Source of the DNA: Neurospora crassa OR74A
Lineage: Eukaryota > Ascomycota > Sordariomycetes > Sordariales > Sordariaceae
NCBI RefSeq assembly: GCF_000182925.2
Contig: NC_026504.1
Span: 372,001-436,000, forward strand
Length of the DNA: 64,000 nt
Reading direction: 5' to 3'
A model generated the notes under the pieces. The model was not told where the DNA came from. It was given only the letters and a program-made list of their open reading frames with translations, and did no database searches. Position numbers and translations under genes: made by a program. This document shows, one piece after another, positions 32,101 through 43,588 of the stretch (position 1 is its first letter; each line of letters begins with the position of its first letter).

Positions 32101-35100
32101 GCGTTTTCCCCAAGAAGGATAAAGTGTCCCCCATCTCCCATCCCCCCCCCCCCCCCCCCCCCCCACCCGCCTAAATTTCCCGGAAGTACGGAACGATATA
32201 CAACGCTAAACTGTTGTAGGAGAGAGAGCAGCAACCAGCTCATTAAGTGCCCGCATACTTTAGCGATATTAACAGCGGAATCATCAGGGTCTAGTCTACA
32301 CCTGGCGGGCGGAAGGGCGGGCGGAAGGGTCTGGCGGAAGGGCGGAAGGGTCTGGCGGGCTGGCTGGCGGCCGGAATACCTGCCGTCCGTGCTTCTATAG
32401 GTAAGGTAGAACATTTAACACGCAGTTGCGGGCAGTAAGTCGTGCACATTGATGGCACGTTTTTTGGAATCAACGTTCACGACGGGACCTTAAGAGGACG
32501 GTTGTGGTTTAATGTTAATGGTTATGGTTATGGTAATGGTTGCGATTGGTCCCGACTTGCGTTGCGTTACTTGCTTGCGACCTACGCACAGAACTTGAAG
32601 AAACGTCAATCGACGAGGTTTTCTCTTCTCTTCCGGGGTTCAAGTCTGGGGGCTCCGTTTCGGAACCTACACTTACACTACACCATCTTGTGCTCGTATC
32701 GATTACCTGGTATGTGGGTTTGCTCCCCCAGTCCCCCCCAGTCACCCCCCAGTCCCCCCCAGTCCTCGCCTCAGGGGGGGTCTCGGTCCAGTTACACTCA
32801 TTACTACCTACCTACCTACCGTGTCTCACTCACTCCGCGGGACTGCTACATACCTGTAGTAACTATCGGCTAACTTGATACTACACTACACCAGGTACAC
32901 ACTACACTACAGATATCACCCGCTTGATGAGGGAAGTGATCTGCCCACTGGGATTCCAATCAGCCGCCGCAGCTCTCCCAATGGAATGGGCGACTGTGGA
33001 GATATCGGTGATTTAGCACTTAGCAGTAAGGGAAGCGGCACCACTTGATCGTCCTTGATAGTTCTACCTTCGGATGTGTAAAGGGTCTTCGTTTGTGATA
33101 GTAACGACATAGGGGCGCGGGATTGGTGTTTGAGGAAGGTCACATTTAACTCAACTCGCCTCGCCTATACAGCCGGAGGTATGTGGGTGGGGGTGACGGG
33201 ACTAATAGTGGTGTGTCTCGCTTGGGGCGAGCGACGGTAGAGTACTTGGTAGTAAGTGTCACACGTAAGAACTTTAATGATGTCTTGTCGAGTCATGTCG
33301 CCGGGTCATGTCGCCGGATCGATGGTTTGCAGTTTGCAGTTTGCGGCTTGCGGTTTGCGGTTTGGGATTAGGTAGGTAGGTAAACTACCGCCATCACTTG
33401 CCGCTTACATCTTTCGGTTCTTTCGCAGTTCGTGACGGAGAGTGAGTTCAAGTCTCAATCGGGGAAGGCCTCACTTGTTATGTACTAGAGGCGTTTTAAG
33501 CTTGCTCCTTGGCTAGCTGCATATGCAGCCATCTTCTTTGTCAACTTGACGGTATTGGCTGATAAACCCTGAATTATCCACATAAAAGAATTACGACCGA
33601 GATTCCAGAAAGATAGGTACCTCTCTCTAGGTAGGTATGCAGGTGTCGACACACTTCTTGCATGGATGGTAGTGTACGCTATATGTACTCCAAGAAACAA
33701 GGGGGGGCATTCACACATCAAACAAACTATTTTCTTGTGACGATCTAAAGTTTCCTGGTTCTGCTACTACACCTTCCCTTTTTATACCGATTCCCTGAAA
33801 GCGTACGCGCGGCCTCATTTACCAGCGTCTTGGGACGTCGTCGTCGAAGCGAAGCGGAAATGCAGCCACCAAACACATGGGGGGGGCCCGTTGAGCCTCC
33901 AGCCAAGCATTCCAGGGGCGCAGTGCCGTGCCGTGTGGTGGTGGTGGCGTCCACGGTGTTGCATCCAGCCATCGGTCGTATTGCACTTGCATGGGATAAA
34001 TATCGGCGACCACTTTTCTTGGCAAATGACATGTCGTTAGTAGCTAGTAATGTTCTGGGGGTTGTCGGGCTGGGGGGTATGATGTGATTATGTCAGCAAC
34101 ATGCTCAATGTCGACTGCGAGACGGGAGCTTCCATTTTGGGATTAAATATCTTGATTCCAGTCGCTTACCCGGTAGTTTACTTTGTTCCAGTTGAGAGTT
34201 GAGCTGGTGGTTACTGTGCGCTTTGTTGTTTACTTAAATAGGTGGTTAGGGGCTTGGACTTGGAAGTGCACGAGATTTCGACAAAGTTGACTGTGGCACG
34301 AGTAAAAGGGAGTGTACACAGACATTGTTCCTGCATATCGATGTTCATGGGAGGTTTCCATACTCCGTGGCGAGGTGTTCGGTTACATCGTAGCTTCAGT
34401 CTATAACTCTCGACTGGCCGGAGTAAAGCCGCTAGGGGACAAGTTGGTCTCCGACATGAACCAGAGGGAATGCATAGCATCAACCGACAACTTGCTGCAC
34501 GTCACGTATGTTGATCGGCAGATGTTAATACGGCGTGGGATTCAGGAACAAAGACACACTTCACACTGCTGCTGAATTGGCAGTGGCATCATGCTGGTTA
34601 TTTCAGAATCCAAATTACTGAACTGGACAAAAGTCATCACATCAGCTTTTCTCTTTCCTTCATCTATCTCATCAACTCAACTGGCACGAACAACGTCTCT
34701 CCACATCCGACCTCTCGCCTTCGCAGTCTCCATGATGCCTTTGCCACTGGCACTTGCAAGTGCCCCTGACGGGATGGACTTCACGGCCTGACCAGACTAG
34801 TCGTCGCTCTTTCCCTTCAGCTCTCGTTTAATTTCCCAGTTCGCCCACCTGATTCTAGTACCCATCCTTGGCAGCTGTGCTTCCGACTTCGGTAAAGGCA
34901 TGTGAAAGAAGCAGGAGCGATGCCTTTGTCAGTCTGCTCCTGTCTGAACTACCGATGCAGTTCCTGCAACTACCTAAATCTTTCTTTCAACCGGGATTTG
35001 TCGTGCTCTTTCCTCGTCTGTCTTAGTGGCGTGCATGGGAAGAAACTTGACTTCGTTGTCGCCCCCCTTTCCTCTGTCGTTGCTGGTGAGCAAGTGCCGA

Positions 35101-37695
35101 CTTGTTGCTTCGATTCTGTTTCTCTTGCTCTTAGTTCCGTCTCAGGTCTCGCTAGACGTCGCAAGTCACCACGATGATCACGACATCACAAAGCTCGTTT
35201 ACAGTTTACTTGCTTGTTATGTCACGAAGACGACATTGATCATTACTTCGGATCTATCCCTTTTGCCCGGCTGACTTGACCACCAATGGACAACATTGTC
35301 GTGGCCCGTGAACAACGGAAATTCTCAACCCTCCGGCCTAGGCGTTCCTGGAGTGACGGCCTGTTACAACCCAAGTGGCTCGACCGAGAGGGGTTCGCTC
35401 GCCTTGCGCTCTTGGCCATAGTGAGGCCAGTTCCTTTTGCTTCATTGCTTCACATATTAATGGCCTTGTTGAGGCAATACAGGCAGAGCATGCCAGAAGT
35501 CCGGCAACGCGAGCTCCGTATGCAGAGGCCAACGGTATAGTCATCGAAGCGACGAGCACTGGTTGGGGCCAAGCGGCTGGCGCCACTTGCTACGGTGTGG
35601 GCTACGGATTGATAAACCAACAAAGGGAGCTTGGGATTTTGGAGACGAGCGACATGATTGCCAAGGCGGTTTGCGATACCGTTTGGCACAAGTGGTCACG
35701 GCGGCTGCTAAGTATCCTGAGCTCTACTTGTTGCTTTCGTCAACCTTGACCATTCTTTTCGTGCCTCGAGCCAGGAGACCACAATCATTTGTCTTTCCTG
35801 GGCCCTCTTTGGTGTTTTTCTGCTTCCAGCCCATTGTCTTGCCCCCTATGTACGCTCTCGTAGCGGTCACAGTCGCTACCCTTTTCAGACTACCTACTTA
35901 TCAATTTCGCTTTCTCCTGATCGCGGGGTGCCGTGTCGGGTTGTAACTGCGACCATTCTGGACTGCTGCCAGGGTTTTCTCGCTTGCGTGGGTGGCAGAT
36001 TTTCAGAACCTCGCTTGATCGTTCCCTTGGTTTCCCTGTTCTCGCCAAGGAAGTCGACCTAGGCCAGAACAATGGGCCATGGCGTCGCCGTGAACAATGG
36101 TCTTTGTCGGAACAAGACTGTCGAGTAGCCAACTTGAAGAGAGTCTCTAGTCTTGAATTTTTTGTCGTGTCGTCGTTGTCTTTGTTCTCCATCATCGTTC
36201 GATTCCCTTGGCCGATCTTGCTCCGTCGCCGATTCTCTTGTTTTCTCGCCGCGTGCTTCTCGTCAGCTACTGTAGTGGCCGTATCGCAGGACTCGACTCT
36301 ATCTTCTCCTTCATCTGTAACATATTCTCGTTTCTCGGGGCCCAGTTCTCGGTTTATATTCTTGTTGCTCTCTAGTGACTGACTCTACGGTGCGGCAATC
36401 GTCGTCGAGCTTCTGTCGTGTCTTCTCAAGCTTCAGCTACTGCTCGTGAGAGACTACGACGAATAGTCGGCAGTATTCGGTCGAGTACAGTACTCGGTCG
36501 AGTATAAGTTACGCGTCAAGCGGCAGTGTTGGCCATCAACGAACACCAGATTCTCGAGTCAAGCAATAAATTGCGGGGAGTCGAACGTCAAGTAGGGTCG
36601 AGCATCGAATCGGCAGCCAGCGAAGGTTTTGGGGGCCGAAATGGGAGGAGATATTGTTCAATGCGTGCTATCGACAGCGAATCTGTCCATGGCACAGTAA
36701 CAACGCTGGCTCCCGCCGGTCTGGCACTTCTGATTTCGAGAGACGAGCGTGCATTGCTTCAGCAGTCGGGTTACGGATTGCTTTCTACTTTACTTTCACC
36801 TGTCCTTCAGTAAAAGAATCAGTGGTACATTCGGTTCAGCAACAAACGAGTGTTTGATGAGAGCTAGGGGCTCTTGAATACACATGGAGGTTTACCACCG
36901 ATCACGCATCAGCTGCTGAAGCTCTCCTGGAGCAGGGTGTTCTCCGATCAGTATGCCGCCTTGCCTGCTTGGTTTCTTCAACCCTGCCCCTCCCCTCCAC
37001 GTTGAGATACGTTCAAATGCGTCAAAACTTGGTGCTTTCTGGGTACCGTGTCCCGCTATGATGGGATTTTTGCAGTCCAGCGCTTCAGCGTCAACGCTGG
37101 CGGCTGGCATTACAGTATGAACGAGCCCGCGGGATCAAGATCTAGAGGTACAAACGGAAGGAACGCGAGCCCTGTGTACGAAGAGTGGGATGAGTCCTAC
37201 ACACGGATATATCATTTAGATGGCAAGTACCTCTTCAAGAAGAATACGAGGACCAGTACTGAGCAAATCAAGACAGAAGAGAAAAAACATCCCTTCATCG
37301 TTCGTACTAGAGAACCTTGAGCAGAACAAGTTGACCGTAAGTGGCCTAGCACCTGTTCTATGACCGAGTGTCTGCCGACTGTTCAGTGCCAAACCTTCCA
37401 AACAAATCCTGCGATCTGCTTGGCTGAGTGTCGGTTGCCCTGTGCGCTCCTTCCCGTCCTTGACGTTCTCAGGTGCCAAAAATCACATCCAGTTGTTCAG
37501 CCTCAAAACCTTCCCTACCCACTCTATATATTTCCGCCCTACAAATTCCCTTCTTGCAGCCACCCCTTTTGGAAATTTCTTCCTCCAAAACTTTCCAACC
37601 TCACCCGAATTTCCGCACCTACGAGCAACGCACCGTTTTCGACTACCAAAATATCGAGACTGATCAGCGAGCTCGTAGAGCATAACATATCAGAA
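29107..37695. other. Gene-poor 8.5-kb stretch
   Basis: No gene could be supported on either strand. The stretch contains A-rich runs near 29424-29470, several GGTA/TACC arrays (29350, 30140, 32807, 33370), a run of 23 Cs at 32142-32164, and pyrimidine-rich blocks at 31500-32150. Short open stretches (for example 35375-35749 and 37048-37320) show no family resemblance that I trust. The last few hundred bases resemble a promoter and leader for gene I. Confidence 0.5.
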
Positions 37696-38242
37696 GTAAG
37701 TCCAGCGATCACTTCTCCTTGCCAGTGACTGTCGATTATGTCGACGTCGACAACGACTTCTTTCCCTACTGTTCGTGAAGATTCCCTCTGCACCTCGTCC
37801 AGTCTCTTGCCTGTCGGTCGCCTTGATCAGCCCAGCGCCTGGTTGTGATACTGGTCCGTCGACAATAGAGTCAGTACTGTCATTTGGTGCCCCTCCTTGT
37901 CCCTTCCCTTCCCTCGTCAACTTTCCGTGCCTTGAGCTATTTCACAATCACTTCTTCGAAACGATCGTCGTTTTCTGCTTCTGGTCTACTCCAGTCTCAG
38001 AAGATCAAGGTCTTACTTTGTTTCCGATATCCCTGGTAGTCGGTAATCACTCCAAGCTCACTTCCTCAGACCTTCTCACCTTACCGTCACCGACATCTTT
38101 AGTGAGGGGTCGGCAGGTACCCCGCCGCTACTCAGTCATTTTCATGAGCATCCCTTTTTCATTTCTTGGAATTCTCTACAAGCTTCCTGTGAATGTTCGG
38201 GACTCTACTGCCTAGGCTAGGATACTGACATATGATATTTAG
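37696..38242 (+). other. Probable 5' leader intron of gene I
   Basis: A GTAAGT donor at 37696 and an ATTTAG acceptor ending at 38242, preceded by a CTGAC branch-site word, would remove 547 bases just before the coding start. If used, the intron removes the ATG at 38232, which favours the ATG at 38280 as the true start. Confidence 0.4.
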
Positions 38243-38279
38243 ACAAAGCATTTATAAGACTACACACGGCTCATCCAAA

Positions 38280-40264
38280 ATGTCCCAGCCTGCCAACGGA
38301 CCGGCCTTTGGCCCTCAAAATCCCTTCGATCTCGTCGAGTTCATGAAAAGGGACGACTTGACGCGCCAAGACAAGATACAATGCTGGATTTTCATCGACC
38401 GTATTTACGACAATCTGGTCGACCGCAACGGAGTTACGCGGACATTAGAAGCGATTGCTCAGATCGTCCAAAATCCTCTCTTCAACCCCCAACTCTCGGA
38501 CAACACGCTCCTTACAGGAGTCAACCTTGCATGGGAGGTCTACAAATGGTGCTCTTTCCTCCAAGGCATCGACCTACTAGACCAGGGAATCGCGAAGCTC
38601 GGCCAGACGAAGCCGTTCCTCATTGGCCTCGAGCAGTACCTGACCGCCGCTGAGAGAGAAAACCGACGTTCCACACCGCGAGAGACAAAGGAGGAGCCGA
38701 ATCATCGTCCTCTGCCAGCGAACCTAGTCCAATCCTGGAGTGACGTTTTGGCATTTCGTCATTGGTACCGATCCATAACAAGGCGGCCGGTACAGGCAAA
38801 TCCAGGAGATGTCCCGACGAACTTCGAACGACGAGCTGAAATTGCCCAGCTCTTTTATGACGCCATTATTGAAGAGCCGGAAGACATGGTTGAGACAATC
38901 GTCGCCGATGAAGAGGAGGAAGATAGACATTTGCAGGCGAACAGCACCAACGCCGGAAAGAAGAAGAAGGCGGTTCATCCTCAGAATAGCACCATCGCCA
39001 AAACTGAGAAGGAAGTTCAGATTCATCCTCAGGTCATGAGGGTCAGACGCATCTCCCCATTGAGCAAGTTCGCTTTGAGTTGGGATTTAGTGGTGAGTGT
39101 CTATGGAACACCGCCGTACTCCGATCTGAGCGGTTTTGGTGCTGACTTTATCTAGCACCATGTCGAGAACGAGGCCTTGGGTACCCCAATCACGGCCCCG
39201 TACTCCCACGAGACCTACCCAAAGGGAGCGAGAGATTACGCGGGATATTACGATATAGTTCGGTCCGTCCGCGAGCTTGTTTCTGTGAGTCACATCCCGG
39301 GTTGGGATTTGTACCTGACTTGAATGTAGTTAAGTACTGGAGAGCTTTTGCTAATCGGTGGTTTGCATTCAGCGGTCAAAGGCAGCTGTCGTGAACTCGA
39401 CAGAGGTTCACTACCTCGCCCGCGCTAGCGCGCACCCTAAGCAAGAGATTAATGTGAGATACCTTCGTCCTTGGCCATAAGAGGTCTCTGAGAGTAGTTA
39501 AATGCTAATATTGCTTGCGTTGTCAGACCAAGATAACCAACAAGGGCACCAACAGAACACGGACCCGTCAAGTCAAAGCCGGTCAAAAGGTTCTTGCCGA
39601 GAAGAAACGGAAGATCCCGGCGTCCAATGTAACAAGCAAGGCCAAGGAGGCCAACCGACCCCAAACCCACGAAGCCACGCATGTTACGAGGCCACCCACC
39701 ATCAGTGGTGCATAGGAGCACCCTGGTGAAGTGATGCCTAATGCAGCTATCGCCCAGGCCTTGGAGAGGCCTAAAAAACGTCGAAGGGTGGAGAAAAGCC
39801 CTCTAGAGAGGATGGCGGAGGAGTACGAGGCTCAGGCGGCTGAACTCGGACTCCAACTGTTCGAACCCGAGCTTGGCGGACAAGCCAATACGTTGGAGTA
39901 CAACAATAGCAACATTATCTTGTCCAACAACGGTATGGGCTCGTCTGGTGCCCCAATCGGTATAAACCCGGCCTCTTTAGTACGGAGCTCCCAGGCAGCT
40001 GAGCTTTCCACACACCCTACGGCCCCGTTTGGACCTACACCATCCTTTGGAGAACCCTACGATTACACAGGCTTCATGGCTCAGGTGCCGGAGACACAAA
40101 CTTGGGATGCTGCACCTTCTGCTCCTGGTGCTGCTGCTTTAACCCTTGCTGCAAACAACAATTCCCAAGAGACCGTTCCGGATTATGACTTTGACTGGGA
40201 CTACTGGATTCAACAACAGTGGAAGGACGGCGAAGAAGTCAACAGCAACGAGGATGAGTCGTGA
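38280..40264 (+). CDS. Gene I: orphan family protein, long subfamily, 557 aa if a last intron is spliced
   Basis: Exons 38280-39092, 39156-39284, 39373-39453 and 39527 onward are phase 0. Exon 1 lacks the intron that G and H have after YW-x-ILG (here CWIFIDRIYDNL). It contains DLLDQGIAKLGQTKPFLIGL and a Lys/Glu-rich stretch and ends SWDLV. Exon 3 is the 27-codon block RSKAAVVNSTEVHYLARA to KQEIN. Exon 4 opens TKITNKGTNRTRTRQVKAGQK and meets TAG at 39713-39715. That TAG can instead be the acceptor of an 87-base intron (GTAACA donor at 39629). Splicing keeps the frame and adds ERPKKRRRVEKSPLERM (nuclear-localisation-like), then an Asn/Ala-rich tail ending DYDFDWDYWIQQQW...NEDES, 557 residues in all. 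Unspliced, the protein stops at 403. Function unknown; closest relatives are H, G and decayed copy J. Confidence 0.78.
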
Positions 40265-41479
40265 ACCCTGTTTTTGTTTGATACGAGGGTACTCGAAGGA
40301 CCCGTTCATTTTGGGACTTGACGGTTGTCGCGGTTACTTGACATCTTCTGTATTGGCTGCATCGTCTACGCCATTGGAGCAATGGAGGGTTGCAGAGCAT
40401 AATGGAAGCCATGACATTGAGGTGGAAGGACATGGAAGTACTCGCTGGTGCAGCGCAAGCTCAACTCCCAGGCCATCGGTGTTATGACCAACGCCAGCCA
40501 CAGGCCCGCCGAAAAAGGGACCAAGTGACTGGCTGGAAGGGACCTCTACAACTCCTAGGTATTCATAGAGGGAGCAAGCAATAACGTTTATCTGACGTCC
40601 AAGAAGGAGGCTGAGGAGGAGACCAATGCCTAGGTGCCATACGACAAATACAATCCCATTACCAGGTGCATCAGAAGAATTTGTACCTTAGGCAAATTGC
40701 TCCAGGAGAACGAGGAGCAGCAAATGTCTCCTCCAGTCAGGTACCTAGTCATATGTTCCAGTTGCTTATGGTTCGACAGACGGTCTACAGTAGATAGAAC
40801 TCATTTCACAATTCGAATCAATCACCAACTCAATAGTGTTTCACGTGTATGTCTGTCGGTCATAGCCATGTTGATGAGTCACCTTTGTAATAGGTATTGC
40901 TTTGTGACTAAACCGTTTCTTGACTCTGTTTTCCCTCTCCCCATATTACTCCCTTAGGTTGCTTCAACTGGGTGACTACCTAGTCGTCCCCACAAGCTGA
41001 CCATACTTCAGGGATGACCTCTGACACTCAGTGATAGAGGTATTTAAAGACTTCCATCCCCGCTGTTCGATACTCTATCTCTCGGATTTCTACCCAGTCA
41101 TGTCAGTCTCTATGGTCTCAGAGAGACTTCCTCAATTCCCATACAATCCCCTGTACCTCTATATATGACCGATCATACAAAAACCATCGACAATACCCGA
41201 GTTTCCTGACGAACCCTCCTTCGGCGGCCTTCCAAACAGAAGAATGGAGCTCGTCTAAGGCCCGCCATCATCAATGTTTGCCGTCATATAGGTATATACC
41301 AACCTCACCCAGTAACGAACTCCGAATATCCACCACACCAACCGTAATCCCATTCATCATCACCACATCAATGTGTCAACCGCATCACCTCGGCCAGTCT
41401 AGAGGTACCAGCACACACTACCTAGAGGTCGGTACCTCTAGCTTTTACACAAAGACATTTTCGACGGGATGGTTGCCGA
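40265..41479. other. Spacer between gene I and copy J
   Basis: No gene recognised. Contains TACCTCTA-type palindromic words near 41400-41440. Confidence 0.45.
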
Positions 41480-42799
41480 GCCCGGTAGGTATGGTCGAAA
41501 GGCCAAGAGAAGGCGAAGAGCAAAACAGGCAAGAAGCAGGGAAAGAGCAAAGAGCCAGAAGTCCACCCATACTCAAGTGAAGCGGGTCAGGGAAATGTCT
41601 GACTTGAAGAAGTATATCCTGATCTGGGACTGGTTGGTAGGTACGCAAGTCACGAGGCCACTCACCATCCATCAGTGGTGCATAGGAGCACGCTAGTGGA
41701 TTGAGGCCTCGTCTAGCCGGACCACCCTTGAATCCAAGACCGCACAACCTTCCCTTTTTCAGCGTTTGCCTCGACACCCGCTGAAACGTCTATGAGCAAT
41801 GCCCCGGCAATCAACCATACGAGGCCTCGTAACCAGCCATTTGAAGCATTCGCTCCAAAACTCCCATTAATGATCTAATGGGCAATACCGCCTCTTTAAA
41901 CGGCATCATGTCGTCCTTGGGAGATGACGATTCCATGTTCGATACCGCCGCATGGAAGAGGCCCCCGCCGCCCTCGGGATATTTGGGATTTCGAAGTGAT
42001 AGTCCTGGGCAAAGCTATCTCGATTTTAATCCTGGGTAACACGATAACGATTCCAGCCCTCATACCTTTTTCTTTTCCGCTGACATCAACTCCGATCTGC
42101 CAACTCAATTGTCTTTTCATGATTATGAGTCTCAAACCCAGACCGTATCGGCTGGTCAACATGGGGAGCAACATGCGGGCTTATGATGACGGCACTCTGG
42201 CTTTTGACGCAACCAAACTCGGGCTCCAGTCCTTCAGAACCACGCCTGCGGAGTGTACGAAGTTCAGGCGGCTGAACTTGGACTCTCCAACTGTTCGAAC
42301 CCGAGCTCGGCGGACTGGAAGCCTGGAATGCATTGGAGCCCCAGACCTACAATGGCAACAGTTGTCTCGTCACACAACCGGTATTACCTACCTACCTTAG
42401 CTTGCCCGTCTAACATCCCCTCCCTACCTACCTACCTACCTAGGTATAAACGTGGACCGGACCTCCTTGGGATAGGGCACACAGGCGGCCGAATTCGTCA
42501 CAAACCCTACCTGCCTAGGTATGTTTCAGCCGCCAGTAGGTACGGACGCTCATTCAGTTCCCCAATCCTGGGCTATACAATACCTACCTATGCAATACAA
42601 CTCAATGCTGCTATACCTACCTACCTATCCACCAGTCACTCATCAAAGCCGAGACAACTCAGCAAATACTCCGTTCTCCATGAGCCATTGGGGCGCTTTG
42701 AAGGGCGCTGACAGTCATTTGAACCTCGAGATATTTGAGGTGGATCATTCCTTCGTTGTCTTTAGAAACTGGGATCATGGAATTGGACAGCTACTTTGA
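41480..42799 (+). pseudogene. Copy J: decayed 3' half of a gene I-like member
   Basis: A basic segment (RKAKRRRRAKQARSRERAK) is followed by DNA nearly identical to gene I around its TAG: ACGAGGCCAC, CACCATC, AGTGGTGCATAGGAGCAC. Near 42245-42310, VYEVQAAELGLSNCSNP(S/E)L corresponds to EYEAQAAELGLQLFEPEL of gene I. In between, DDDSMFDTAAWKRPPPP and SADINSDLPTQLSFHDYE form an Asp/Ser/Gln-rich tail interrupted by at least one stop. NLEIFEVDHSF...NWDHGIGQLL before a TGA at 42799 may match the terminal DYDFDWDYWIQQQW of I. Exons 1-3 are absent. It is a dead partial duplicate. Confidence 0.65.
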
Positions 42800-43588
42800 C
42801 CAAAGCTTTTTTTTTCATTCTCCTGCCGTGCCCAGTGCTCAGTGACAGCTCCTCCAGTGACAGCTTCTCCAGCACGGAACCTCCATGTCGGGCAGTAGTT
42901 ATACGAAGCGTAGGTATAACCCTCAGCCCAGATCACCATGTGCAGGATTCCATCAACAGTCCTCAATAGGTAACTGGTTGAATGGCAGGACGCGGACCCT
43001 AAGCTAGGGGCTGGAGGACCATTGAGGAGAGGACTGAGGGTTGGTCCCCGTTGGGAGGATTGAGGTAAGTCCGTGAGGCCAGGCGTCCTAGAGGCCTTGA
43101 TTCAACAACACGGTGATGAAACATGTTGGCGCGCTGTTGAGCTGGAATACTGGAAGATTGAACATTTTGCCCCTGGCGAGGCGGTTGACGAAGGTAGCGG
43201 GGAGATCGTAGACAGGATGGTTTGGGAGTGGCCAATGGAACAATCTAGAGGTAGTTGTGGTGGAAGAACAATGGAAGGAATGAAAGAAGTCTATTACTTG
43301 TGTGATTGTGGTCGTAAGGCTGAGTGACGTGATGATCGAGTACTATCCGTGATAAAAAAAAATACAGTGCCAGCCTTTTCTCATCCACGTGGACAGATTG
43401 AGGGCAAAACACCAGCCGCCTGTTAGCAAAGAACTTTCATAATTTTGTGAACCGTTATCCCATCCATCCCACCGGCCAGCCATTGATTCGGGGCATTGGG
43501 CCACAAATAGGTATCTCAGTATCATACATTAACAAACAGAAAAGGAAAAAAAAGAAGCGCTTCAGCGGAAGCGGGATCACCAGTGCCC
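42800..43588. other. Boundary spacer between accessory and housekeeping regions
   Basis: No gene seen. It separates decayed copy J from the convergent 3' end of fip1. Confidence 0.45.

Noticed and set aside
35375-35749. Open stretch with protein-like text (EATSTGWGQAAGATCYGVGY) as a gene or family fragment
   Set aside because: It has no convincing start or splice signals, and I could not align it to G, H or I beyond chance.
37048-37320. Possible extra family fragment upstream of gene I (YHLDGKYLFKK against ILGMYLYKK of H)
   Set aside because: The likeness falls on intron sequence in H, so it is not a protein match and is probably chance.
38232-38279. Upstream start codon for gene I
   Set aside because: A good acceptor (ATTTAG at 38242) lies between it and the 38280 ATG, and the extra residues are not shared by G or H.
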